Shown here in pieces: positions 12,140-22,927 of a stretch of DNA of 64,000 bases. A program made the position numbers and the translations under genes. The notes under the pieces were generated by a model. The model was not told where the DNA came from. It saw only the letters and a program-made list of their open reading frames with translations, and made no database searches. The stretch comes from Heterotrichella gracilis (Eukaryota > Sar > Xanthophyceae > Tribonematales > Xanthonemataceae). Positions within the stretch are counted from its first letter, which is position 1; each line of letters opens with the position of its first letter. The stretch spans positions 1-64,000 of the forward strand of contig JAULBX010025264.1 of the NCBI GenBank assembly GCA_032358255.1, given 5' to 3'.

Positions 12140-13350
12140 TAGGTGTAGGGAAGTGATCCAGGTTTACTGGGGTGGGTACCCAGGTCGACGGGGAAAAGCT
12201 TGTGGGGTGGTGATGTGGAGGCCTTTGATGTGAAACGCAGCTGACCCAGTGTGTGCGTTTTGGGTGTGGGCTGTTATGTGCTGGAGCTGGGAGAAGTTGC
12301 CTTGTGGTGGTTCACAAACCCATCGTGACGGCCTTGTATGTCAGAATCTGCCTTGTGTATGCTACTTCTAAAATCGATCGATATTGTGCTGTGACGAGTT
12401 ACGTGCTTCTGGGTGTAGGACTGCGACTGGGGGTGGGCAAGCAGTGGGCGGCATGTGGGATGGCCACTGATGTTGACCCACCGCCTTGGGGCTGGAATGA
12501 CAGAGTACTTCACTGATGGTCGACTGTGGTTGTGAGTCCACATTTTGCCCGACATATGGAGTCGTTAAATACTACCAAATGTAACAGCGGTGCGCTTGCG
12601 GATATCTCAGACGCTGCGAGTTGGCATGCGGTCGTTGACCAGGCATGTCCTTGCGCGGGTGCCGAACTAGGCTGCAACCCCGGCTGTAACCGTATGCAGT
12701 GTTATTGAATCTAGAACATGTCGTTTTTACCTAGGTGCCACACCAGAAAATATACCAAGGGCGGATGTAAGCCTCCATCTTGAAATATACTGTAGATCAG
12801 GCGGTGGCGCTAGCGTTTTGACGGGGTGGGTGACGGGGGTGGGTGCTGACCGAGGGCTGTCGGCGGCCTTCAAGTCAACGACCACAGCGAATATATAAAC
12901 ACAAAACCCCACAACAGCCCAGTTCAGGAATTGCAATTTGCTATTGCAAAGCATTTGACGATAGGGACGCTACCCTTGGCAGGGTTCTTCCAAAGAAATG
13001 ATTCCAGGACCGAAGCAACAAGTGGTGACATGTCAGTACAGGGAATTTGTCAGGGACTTTGCTGCTCATCCTCAGTTCGCTGAAGAAAAAAAGCAAGTGG
13101 AATTTTAGCGCCAACAAATATAGTTTTCTGGTTACCTTGCCAAGGCTTGGTCTTAGCATAAGCTTATGCTTCGCGGTCTTCACGGTCAGCCCGGGCAGGT
13201 CACCCTAACATACGGTATGCATTGCATCCAGTCCAGATTCAGCTAACAATAGCCGAACATACCCTACCCAGAGCCTACCCATCCCACGGCAATGCTGTCA
13301 CGACACCCTACCTTAGGGTTTTAGGGTAACCCTGGGACTCCTCAGGTGAC
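12140..13350. other. No firm gene
   Basis: Only weak, motif-free open frames occur. A hydrophobic minus-strand stretch at about 12880-12930 (FCVYIFAVVVDLKA) could be a membrane segment but has no supporting exon. Telomere-like cttagggttttagggtaaccctg lies at 13313-13333 (broken up). Confidence 0.4.
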
Positions 13351-13353
13351 AGC

Positions 13354-15184
13354 ATGCATGCATCTGCTCCAAGCACGAAAACTGCCACTTCTTCAGCAGT
13401 CAGCAAAAACCCAGTCCTCACTCGTTCAGGCTTGAAACAACTGGTTCTGTGTTTGTCTTTTGCAAGTTGCGAACTTACAGCGTTCTCAGACCTTGCAGTG
13501 CACTGTCTGGTTGTGGGTGACAATGAACCGTCCACTGCTCCAACCACAGGTCACCCGCACGAGCTCCACCCTGCTGGGTTGTGGGTTGCGTTGGTTGTGG
13601 GATTGAGGCACCATCAGCTGGTACGCAAAACACGAGTTCGTCAGAGCCAGCTCCACTGTACAAGCTCCTCGCTGGAGGATGAGGACACCAACAAGGCCAG
13701 GTACGCATACATACCAGCCTCTTCTTACTTCACAGCCCACAAAAACAGTGATGTGAAGAATTTAACTCAGTTTTCCTAGTGGGTGGCACTGTACCTGCGT
13801 AAACTACCCAAGTCAGTCCTGATGTTTAAGTCAAGCTTGGGGTGCATGCATGCATGCAAGCTTAAGACCTGTCACAGTTCTGTTTGAGCCAGTTCCAGCT
13901 ACCGTATTCCAGCAAACAAAACTCTTTGTTGCAGGGTTGCTCCTGGCTCCATGCCTGGCGCAGGAGAGAGGCCCAGTGTGGGACACCAGGCACATCCAAC
14001 GCCTAAGCCCAAACCGCTCTTCAGCTTCTACCCACCGATGGACTGGGAGGCAGAGTTGAACAAGAATAAGAAAAAGGTCGTGCAGCTGAAGGGTGAAGAG
14101 CTCAAACATGACTCGTCTTCGCGCGCCACGTTTTTCAAGACCATTAGGTGTGTGGCACTGTTCAATGCGTACCCATGGATGATGGTGATCCTTCGCTCTT
14201 GTTTTGGGGCACTGCAGGCGACTCCTTTCAAGGTATGGAAAGTTCCTCGAGCATCTACCACAATAGCAGCTGAACTCTCACCGTATGCTTGAATGGTCTA
14301 AATCTTTGACAGTTTGCACCCTGTTCCGGGACAACTGAACTACCTGGACGGGCTGTGTTGCATGCATTGGCTGTTTGTGTGGATAATCCTCGAGGATGTT
14401 TGTGGTTGTATTGGGCTGTGCCTAATAGTTTGTTCTGTGAGGCGTTCCCTTGCGTTGCCTGAACTGTGTTGGCGGTAGGTAATTTTATAAAGGTGCACAC
14501 AAGTCTGATGGTCAAGGTCAAGCTTGCAACTGCTCGCAGGGACAACGTTAGTTGAGGGGCATGTCTTTTCGTTGCACGCCTTGACCTTGTCGTCTGTTTT
14601 GTGTGCAGAGCCTGCCCGTTGTCGCCTCCAATTTGACTCTTGTCGAAAAGAAATTCTGGGAAGTCAGCGCGGTGGCGTTTGCGGCGGCCCAGGTGTGGCT
14701 GTACAGGAAGATTGGGAGGGTGTTCAGCCAGAAGCTGGCGATTGACCTCAAGGCTCTGGAGAATGCATTGGCTATTCAGGTCCCTCGGGGGGAGCTAATG
14801 CCGACAAGCAAGGGCATGGCTGGGGACACCACAACAGCAGGCCTGGCTACATTGAGTGAAGAAGTGCAGGGTGGCGAGGCTGAGGCGGCCATGGAGTTCA
14901 GGGAAGGGCTAGCCAAGGGGTTGGACAAGTGTGTGGAAGGGCAGGGCAAGCTAGCCAAGGAGCTCAAGGAGGTCAAAGAAGGGCAGGCTCTGCTGGCCAA
15001 GGAGTTCAAGGAGTTCAGGGATGTGCAAGCTCTGTTGGCCAAGGAGTTCAAGGATTTCAGGGGAGGGCAAAGTGTTGTCGACGACGTGCAAGTTCTCCTG
15101 TATCTGGCAGTTCAGCAGGCCTTGTTGGCTGCCTACAACAGGCCATCGCCACACGCTAACATCCAGGGTGGGGCTGTGGCGTAA
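13354..15184 (+). CDS. Unrecognised protein with 14-residue heptad-type repeats
   Basis: Proposed exons are 13354-13700, 13935-14147 and 14611-15184 (377 residues), with an optional 15-nt microexon at 14218-14232 that keeps phase. The third exon uses the second AG of gcagag. The first exon is rich in Ser/Thr/Arg/Ala and could include an organelle targeting peptide, though this is weak. Middle: a basic segment (ELNKNKKKVVQLKGEELKH). The third exon starts with a hydrophobic helix (SAVAFAAAQVWLYRKIG), then three 14-residue units (GQGKLAKELKEVKE, GQALLAKEFKEFRD, VQALLAKEFKDFRG), exactly two heptads each, suggesting an amphipathic coiled coil. No family is recognised. The unit at DNA level is 42 bp, implying recent internal duplication. 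The 144-bp hairpin begins 133 nt past the stop and may lie in its 3' UTR. Confidence 0.6.
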
Positions 15185-15316
15185 GCAGCACGGTGAAGGA
15201 GGTCCATCTTCAGTCCGTCTCAGTGGCGGATGGCGCAACATAAATATCGGTTTTTGGCCTGCGCCTTGGCAGCCGCAGAGAATTGCTCTCCAATTGCTGG
15301 ATTAGGGTATAAGTGT

Positions 15317-15460
15317 ACCCTTGCAGATGAAGCAGTTGGGGCACTGGTGGTGCAGAAGCTGTGTGTCTACTGCTGCTGCCAGACTACATGTGGTCTGGCA
15401 GCAGCAGCAGACACACAGCTTCTGCACCACCAGTGCCCCAGCTGCTTCATCTGCCAGGGT
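15317..15460. ncRNA. Near-perfect 144-bp inverted repeat (hairpin; candidate small-RNA precursor)
   Basis: The arms 15317-15388 and 15389-15460 are reverse complements at 68 of 72 positions, with no spacer (the centre is ACATGT). Differences fall at 15322, 15336, 15369 and 15385; read as plus-strand RNA, two of these are G-U pairs. It would fold into one long stem, as inverted-repeat siRNA or long-stem algal miRNA loci do. A foldback element is the alternative; no clear target-site duplication is seen. Confidence 0.7.
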
Positions 15461-16903
15461 TACCACAGCAACGTATTGCATATACCATAGAGATAGGCCC
15501 AGGGCCACAGCCATGCATTGCATATATGCTAGAGTTAAGACCAGGGACAGCATCCAGGACATTGTATAGCATGTAGAGTATGCTCCCGCAGGACCACCCC
15601 AGCCCCAGGCCTGAACCCCAGAACCACCCCAGGGCAGCCCCATGCGCAGCTTGACTCAGCCACACCCGCCTGGCGCCATCGTTTCCGCCACATCAGCATT
15701 GCCCTCGGCCGCATCAGCACCCCCCCGCGCACAGCTGGCCTATTCTCTGCACCATGGATAAGATCAGGGGCGGCCCAGTCGTTGGAGGAGGAGGGCGGCG
15801 TCTGAAGTGGGGGGTGGAATTGATGGGGAGGGGGAAGGGATTAGGTGGTAGTGGTGGTCACGAGAATGGAGGTGATGCAGATGCAGTGCGTGGCAGATGA
15901 CATCCTTGTTGACATGGACCATGCACTGTACGCCATGCGTTGTAGGTGCGGCGGAATGGGATGTAGCGCACAGTATACATGTTGAACCCTTTGCAGGACA
16001 CTGGGTGCGTGTTGCAATCCATAGTGGATATATTTTTCAATGTCAAGCTTGCATCTAGATGTATTTTTTTGGTGTGGAATACTGCAATCGCGCCGCACAG
16101 TCTGGCTGGCACTGAATGCGCTGATATGTTTGTACACGTGTGCTAAAATGGGCAATTGCTGGTTCAGGACTTTAAGTTGAGAGGTAAAACCTGTAATTGA
16201 ATCTGAGCACAACTCGAGTCAATGTCAGTGGGCCATGCATGGCTGCTCTCGCACTGGCCTGGGCACCGCCCACACACTACGAGCTCCCTACTGCTGTGTT
16301 TAATTGCATTGTACCTGGGTATCCAATAAAAAGATATAAATTACCATTACGCATGCATATCAGAATGTAAGACACCACTCACGGTGTCAAGGTCTCTGCC
16401 AGGCACCTTAATTAAGGTAATCGTCTTTACCTTCAAGAAGCCTAAAGAAACCGCAAACCATTATGGCAACCCCTGGGCTGCCAGTCACTGAGTCATTTGA
16501 CCCATTGGGCCACTTTGCTGGCACCATCAAATACAATAGGTATTTATGGTGCCACACTGCACATGTGACAGTACTGAAGTCGACTTTCAGTCAAAGCTGC
16601 TGCTGTGCCTAGGCTGATTAAAAGTCATAGTGCCACTGGGATCCAAAGCGCCTGCTTAAGCAGGACCCTATCCTAGGACTTGTACAACCCGCCATTAGAT
16701 CAGTAGCAAAACGCAGAACCTAAAAGTCTTCCAACGAGCCAGGGCCAGGCTTGTGAAGCCTTGAACATCCCATGATCACAGCTGTTTCATCCAATCAGGC
16801 TAGCAAGCCGATGATCCAATTGAATGTGCCATGTCGTCTGGTAAATCACCAAGCTGCTGCAAAACACTGCACCTGTAGCAAACCGAGCATGGCATTCCTG
16901 CAG
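15461..16903. other. No gene seen; weak 40-45 bp repeats at start
   Basis: At 15470-15590 three diverged units share cattgcatata/cattgtatag followed by tagag. The remainder, to the last exon of the phosphatase gene, has no supported exon on either strand. Confidence 0.45.
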
Positions 16904-19900
16904 CTATGTTTTCTGCCGCTTGGCGTCTGCTGTTCGATCCTTGGGGATGATGCTCACCTGCAGTGAGACGGGAAAAGCAAATGTTAACGTCAAGCAATTG
17001 GGAATAAATATGTATGTACAACCTGATCAGGCACACAGGCACAGCGCAGAGGTAGGAGAGAAGTAAAGAAGGGAAAGGGCAACGCATCTTCAGGTAGCAT
17101 TATAGGCCTTGTGAAAAAGGGTGTAATCATCTCTGCCTACAATTCTTCTTCGACTCACATGCCGACAAAATATCTTGCTATGTACTGCACTACGGCATGT
17201 GCATCCACCTGTGCGCCCATCACATAATCCTCCCACTCCCAAACCAGACCCTAGTGCAGCAGTGTTCAACGATTCATGGGATGCTCCAAGGTTTCAGCTG
17301 CACATTGCTTTGTACCACATCAATTTGATGGAGCAAATCATGAATACATTTACAGCAAGTCGCCATGTCAGCATTTGCAGTGGATGCATGCAGAGCACTA
17401 TCACACCTTGTACGTGCGAGTGCTTGCCCCAAAGCGCACCACGCTGCCCTTGTTCAGCTGCTTCATGGTGTTGGGCCGGATCCACACACCGTCCACATTG
17501 GTGCCGTGACCTGGAGAGTGGCAGGAAATCATGGAAATTAGATGCGACGTGTAGGGGAGAAACTCTCATTTCTTGGAGAATAATATGAGAGTTTTGAAAG
17601 TCCAATCCCATTCAGAAAAAGGGTTGAAATTCTTAAGAAATACGTAGCCACTTGCTGATGACACATCATTTCCCGTCATATATGTTCTGTGATGAACAGG
17701 TGGCATCATCACACACCGAACGCACATCATCACACCTGATCCAAGATCGGTGACAAACAAGTGGCCAGAGGCATCTGTTGTCAGTTGGGCATGCTGGCGG
17801 GAAATGGACAGATGCTCCAACATCACATCGCAGCTGGGCATCCGCCCAAAGATGCACTGCTGGTTGGGGGTATCCAACCCAATTTGAAGCTGGCCCGTTA
17901 CCTCCCCATCCTTGCTGATTTCCAGCACCACCCCTGGATCTTCCAATCCCAGCGAGGCTGCGCCCCCATCCCTGGGCCGCTTGTTCTCCCCCCTGTGGGT
18001 GACCAAGGGGGAAGTTGATGCAGGGAGGGGATGGATGGGCCAGGGCAGGAGTGGTAGTCACATGCTCCGCCTCAATTGACTAGGTACTACCAAATTGGAC
18101 GGGTTCCTCTACCGCCCCTGTTATTCTCTTCTCATACGCAACTCTCATGTGAGAGGAGGGTGCTACTCAGGTGGTGTGGCAACGGTGAATCACAACACCT
18201 GAGAGGTTTCCCCTCCACGCACCCTTGTGCATCTCCCCCCTTGGCAGCCTCAGCCAGCTGCCTGGCCGACACGTGGCGCACCTCCACCTTGGGGACCAGT
18301 GGGGCGTCCGCGGGGGATTGAGAGGGGGCGTCGGCTCCCCGGCCGCCCACTGAGGCGTTGACGTTACTCCTGCGGGGGTCGGGACGGGGATAAGTGCTGT
18401 GCAGGTGGGGTTCAAGTGGTGCAGGTCATTTGAATGTGTGCAGATACCTCCCATACTGCCGTATGCTATTGGCTGCCACCCGCACAGATTTGCCCGCATT
18501 CAGATTTGCATATGTGCGTGGCTGATGGAACCCCAGGACTCGGCCACGCGGCAGGGTCCCAGCCAATGGCAATAACCAGTTACTCGTCCAACACTCAATC
18601 TCCTCCTCAACCCCACGCCACTCCACGCCATCCATCGCATGCAAACCCCAGCCGCCGCACCAACATGCGATCCCCCATCCCTGCCCCCACCAGTCCACAA
18701 TTCCAGCTGCCCCTCTGGCGCTTATGCTCACAACGCCCTTGCCTGAAGGCATCAACATAAGAAAACAAAAGGAACAATACGCATTGCTCCATCCCCACAG
18801 TGAATCCCCAACCCCAATCCCCACCTGTCCACGATCCCCAGCTGCCCCTCAAACGCGCACAGCTGCCGCCAGAACCCGTTGTTGGGCGCCACAATGCTTC
18901 GCCTGGCCCTGCAGAAGTCCAGCGCCTTGGCTGCACTCAGCCTCTGGCTGCGCATGAGGTATGCGCAGGCCAGGGTGGCGGATCGGGAGATGCCCGCCCC
19001 GCAGTGGACCAGCACGGCTGCGGGAGGGGTGGGGGGTGGGTGGGTGATGGTGGTGGTGGTGGTAGTGGTGGTAGTGGGGTGTTAAGTGGGTGCTTTGGGT
19101 AGGCGCTGGCAAAGGGTGGTGGGTCGGGAGGTGCCCGCCCCGCAGTGAACCAGCACGGCTGCGGGAGGAGTGGGTGGGTGGGAGGTGGGGGTTGGGTGGC
19201 GATGGTGGTGGTGACAGGTTGCAATATGTGTGGTTTCTGTAGGCGCAAGGGTGGCGGAGCAGGAGGTGCCAGCACAGCAGTGAACCGCCACGGCAGCGGG
19301 AGTGGCGGGGAGTGAGGTGCAAGGGGATGCGGTGCCACAAGGGCTCGGTGAGGTGTGCCAGGAGAGAGTGGTAATAGAGGGTGGTGTAGTGGATAAGTGA
19401 CCATGTGAACATTTGAAATGGATGTCCTCTACTCAATTACTCTCAAACACCATTTCCCCCTCCTTTCCTTCCCTTCCCCCAGCCCTCCAGCCCACGCACC
19501 CACGCCCTCCTTTTTGGCCTGGTCTATGAAGTCGCAGGCTGGCAGCAGGTGCGGCGCGATATCCTCAGTGTCCACGTCAGCAAGCACTATCTCAAGGCGC
19601 TTGATGCGCGAGGGCAGGCGCAGGTTCTCGGGGTTGTTGTGGATGGTGATCACCCTGGAGGGTGTGGGGTTGAGGGATTAGGGTTTTGGTGACGAGTGGT
19701 GCTGAGTGGGGTGCTGACATAGGGTATGGGGTTTAGGGATGGGGGGCAAAGGATGCTGGGTGCGGTTATTGTGGGCGCCGGCGGCGCCGATGGTCGTGGT
19801 GGGGTTCCTATGTGCGAGGCCTGGCCCAGGTTCTCGGTTTAGGGTATGGGCTTAGGTTTTATGTGTGAGGCCAGGCGCAGGTTCTCGGGGATGTTGTGGA

Positions 19901-21739
19901 TGATGATGACATTGGGGACGTGGGAGGGTGTTTGAGGGAGTGATGTTGCAGGCAGGGGATGCCATACAGTCCAAGCAGGGCAGCCAGCGAAGGTTAAGTG
20001 TGTTACGTTGTGGGTGCTGGTGGTGGTAATGTGAGGTGGTGAGTGGGTAACAGGTAATTGATGCCCAGCCAGCTTGCAACCTGGACCATGGCACGGCAAC
20101 TGCACCACGGTATATTTCACCCTACAACCCAAACCCAAACCCTTCATAAGCCCTCATCAGCCTGCCGCGGCAGACCACCCCCCCTCCCCCACCTCTTGAC
20201 CCTCAGTTCCTCCAGCCTCTCCACCGCCTGTGCATCCGCCCAGTCACCCAGGTACAGCAAGCCCTCCACAATTTCAGCGGGGTACCTGGGGCAACGAGGG
20301 GTTTTATTTTTGGAGATCTGGGTCCAAATTATGGGTGACGTTTTCATGCATGTCTACTTGTATCTGTCCAAGTCGCTCAGGCAGAGCGAGCCCTTGACTA
20401 TCTCAGCGGGGTACCTGGGGCCACATTGGGAGTTCCAGCCTGGGGGGGACATGCAGAGAGTCAAATGGACCAGGGGGAGGGGGGCAGAGGGGCACATGCA
20501 GAGAGTCGCATGGATCGAGGCACCGCGCAGGGGAGTGCCATGTCCCGACTGCCAATGCAGTACATTGAGCGCCGTGTAGTGCATGTATTGTGCTGCGGAT
20601 ATCGTGATGTGTGGTTAGGTGGTGGATGGGGGTGCGAGACGGGTGATGATGATGATGCTTTGGGGGGTGGGTGCGCACCGCTTTGCTGAGTTTGCCTTGA
20701 CCGAGGTGGTGCAAATGAAAGGGTACTTGGACCTGAGGGCCTCAAACCTGTACCGCGGGGTGGAGGAGGGGATCAGTGGCAACCCTGCAAACCCTAGTGT
20801 AGGGTTGTGCATCCCTGATGCCCAAACACCACAACGTGTGCGCCGCTTACCCTCCCGTACATATCAAACTCTCATGGCGTGGGGTGGGAATATAATCACC
20901 GGGTGGTCCTTGCGCAGCTAGCCACCTCCCATGGTCCCAGCACCATGAAAACCCTAGACTAGGGTTTGCATCCTCATCGCCAACCCCGTGCCCTAGGAGG
21001 GCTGTGTATTGCCCACCTCTCATGCCACTTACCCTTCCCTGTAGATCGCCAGGCTCCTGGCATGGTTGTCCTGGGCTAGGAATTTAACCACCGGGTGGTC
21101 CTTGCGCAGCTGGTCGTCCCCGTACAGGATCACGTCTTTGTCCCACCTGGGGCGGGGATGATGGGGACGGGTGGCGTGGGTGGGTGGGAGGGGGGGTGTT
21201 GTTTGTTGTGGGTAAGGGTGGCAGGTACCAGTGGCAGGCGGCAGAGCGCATGCAAGCTGGATGTCATGCATGCATGCATATGGGGTGGTCAACTTTGGCT
21301 CTAGCAGCCACGCCAAGTACATGGTAGTAAAGAAATGAAGGTGCAGGTTATCACAAACTGTTCGATGCTGCCGTGAAGTGAGTGCATGATTTTGCAAGCC
21401 AGCCACGCACCAGCAGTCGGGCGACCACGCCTGGTTGTAGCTATTCTTCGAATAGTCCTGCATAGCACAGGTCACTTAATCCGATTCAACCCTTGTGGAT
21501 CAAGGGCTTAAAACGGAAGCTGGTTTGGCGGTGTGGTGCCACCGTACCAGTAGCGCCCGCCCATTAGATGGCAGTCGGATGCTGTATGACAGCATCACAT
21601 GTTCCCGTTTGAAGTGCTTATAGTCCCGTACATCCAACACAAGCACTGGTGGGTCGGTGGGGGTCCTTGTGAAAACCCTGAAGATGGCGTCCGCCCCCAC
21701 GCTCTTCACGTTCAAGGTGGGAGTGGGCTTGCTAGACAT
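16904..21739 (-). CDS. Rhodanese-like + dual-specificity phosphatase + FHA domain fusion (MAP-kinase-phosphatase-like)
   Basis: Twelve exons join in unbroken phase to 474 residues: 21739-21548, 21457-21411, 21146-21033, 20747-20679, 20285-20193, 19654-19500, 19017-18825, 18369-18223, 17992-17736, 17510-17407, 16957-16904 (the last ends in TAG); that is eleven coding blocks plus a possible untranslated part. Residues 1-130 form a rhodanese-like domain (LVLDVRDYKHF..., GFEALRSKYPFIC) without a catalytic Cys, as in MAP-kinase phosphatases. Residues about 132-285 are a dual-specificity phosphatase with AEIVEGLLYLGDW, a general acid Asp in VDTED (about D200) and the P-loop HCGAGISRSAT (Cys about 229, Arg about 235). 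After a linker, residues about 355-455 form an FHA phosphothreonine-binding domain (FGRMPSCD, SISRQHA, GSGHGTNVDG). Inferred role: dephosphorylating a kinase-type substrate, with recruitment through phospho-Thr. The C-terminus is basic (KRQKT). Confidence 0.85.
18673..18735 (-). repeat. Copy of phosphatase P-loop exon 3' end
   Basis: Resembles 18808-18868 across the donor side of exon 19017-18825 (shared ccagctgcccctc and the flanking ccccatcc/ccccaatcc). It lies in the following intron. Confidence 0.55.
19103..19303 (-). repeat. Two decayed copies of the P-loop exon 5' end
   Basis: 19103-19170 and 19241-19303 repeat the acceptor plus first residues of exon 19017-18825. Read in frame they give VLVHCGAGTSRPTT and VAVHCCAGTSCSAT against the functional VLVHCGAGISRSAT. 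Both lie upstream of the functional exon in transcription order. Confidence 0.8.
19810..19912 (-). repeat. Copies of exon 19654-19500 5' part
   Basis: 19861-19912 reads NVIIIHNIPENLRLASHIK against the functional VITIHNNPENLRLPSRIK. A shorter piece at 19810-19837 repeats only the gaggc-ggccaggttctcgg end. Both lie in the intron upstream. Confidence 0.75.
20357..20421 (-). repeat. Copy of exon 20285-20193 5' part, ending in stop
   Basis: Preserves the gccccag|GTACCCCGCTGA acceptor and reads YPAEIVKGSLCLSDLDRYK then TAG, against the functional YPAEIVEGLLYLGDWAD. Use of this copy would truncate the protein before the phosphatase P-loop. Confidence 0.75.
20845..20922 (-). repeat. Copy of exon 21146-21033 3' part
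   Basis: Shares caccgggtggtccttgcgcagct and a decayed version of the exon end and donor (gcttaccctcccgta vs acttacccttccctgta). It lies in the intron downstream. Confidence 0.65.
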
Positions 21740-22927
21740 GGTGCTGGGTTTGCTAGGTTGAGCTAGGGTGTTTTCATGACGCTAAAAAGGTGTCCAGTGC
21801 ACAACGAAGCGGTTGTAGCTGTCATATGCTTTTGCCCTAAACACCATGCATAGCCGTATTGGGCAGCCTACTGGTTTGTGTGACTGGACCAACCAATGCT
21901 GAATTGAATGCAGCGACACAAAAGCGCAACAGTGGGTTCTGTGTTAAGTTTCTGAGAGGACACCCGCACAGCTGCTAGTTTGCAGGCACTGCGCTTATCT
22001 ACAAGCACTCAGTACCGTAAGATAAGGCCTTCAGTGCTGCCTCTTCAGGCTGAAAGCACTTTCTGGCGTGATTTGGCTGAACTTTTATATTTAAAAAATA
22101 TGAGTGTTTTCTCGTTTTCCGCGGGGTTAGGCCTTAATGTCTAGAGTAGAGAGTCTACTTATGTAAACAGGCCTCCACATTGAGTCGTTGACGTAGCGAA
22201 ATACAGAGTGTGTCGACCTCTCCCCAGTCCAACCCACTACAAGTCAAGTTTTGCACACGCATGCATATGTGGATTATTGGACACCATCTTGCCATCACTG
22301 CTCGCAAGCTGGCATAAGACGTACATGTCGATTGATAACACTCTCAGCAAGCATAGGCTGCGGTGCATCAAGTTCCCAAGACTTCTCCTGTAAGTTTCAA
22401 ACTTCCTGGGGCATCACTCCCATGCATGCATGTGCCACCCCTGCCTCACATTGACCTCGGCAAGACACAGTAGCCCTGGATTGCAGCGCGATTGATTCCT
22501 TTTCAGGTTGAATCTGATTTCTTCGTCCAGTCATTCGATCGTCACCTCCCACATTCCATGTCAGTTGCCAATCCAGGATAGCTACTGAAAGCTCCCATAT
22601 ATCAACCTTAGGAGCAAACTGCTTCCCATTTTATCAAAGAGCTATGCAAAAGCAAGTCGCTCCACATATGCAGAGAATGTCAACCTTTAACAAACATCAA
22701 TCTTGATCTATGCAACGGCACGCTCTCCATGCTGTGCACGTTCCCCTCCATACTCACCCCCTTTTCTGACCTTGCAGCCACCTCCCTGTTTCTTCACACC
22801 CGTCTCCTGTGGAACCAACCAGTAATACCCCACCCCACACCAAACTTCCTGCCAGCCAGAGCCAAACCATCTGACCACAACCACAACAGGGTTTTTGGAA
22901 CGATCACTTGTCCCCGTCAGGGTCCCC
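21740..22927. promoter_or_regulatory. Shared upstream region of two divergent genes
   Basis: About 1.2 kb lie between the start codons of the phosphatase fusion (-) and the helix-hairpin-helix gene (+). No exon is supported. A promoter role is inferred from position. Confidence 0.3.

Noticed and set aside
17407-17992. FHA exons as a separate small gene
   Set aside because: No ATG precedes the FHA frame. An acceptor at 17993 and exact phase match to the exon ending at 18223 place them in the phosphatase gene.
18849-19436. Long open frame (-) overlapping the phosphatase P-loop exon
   Set aside because: It is a Pro/His-rich shadow in another frame across GT-rich intron repeats.
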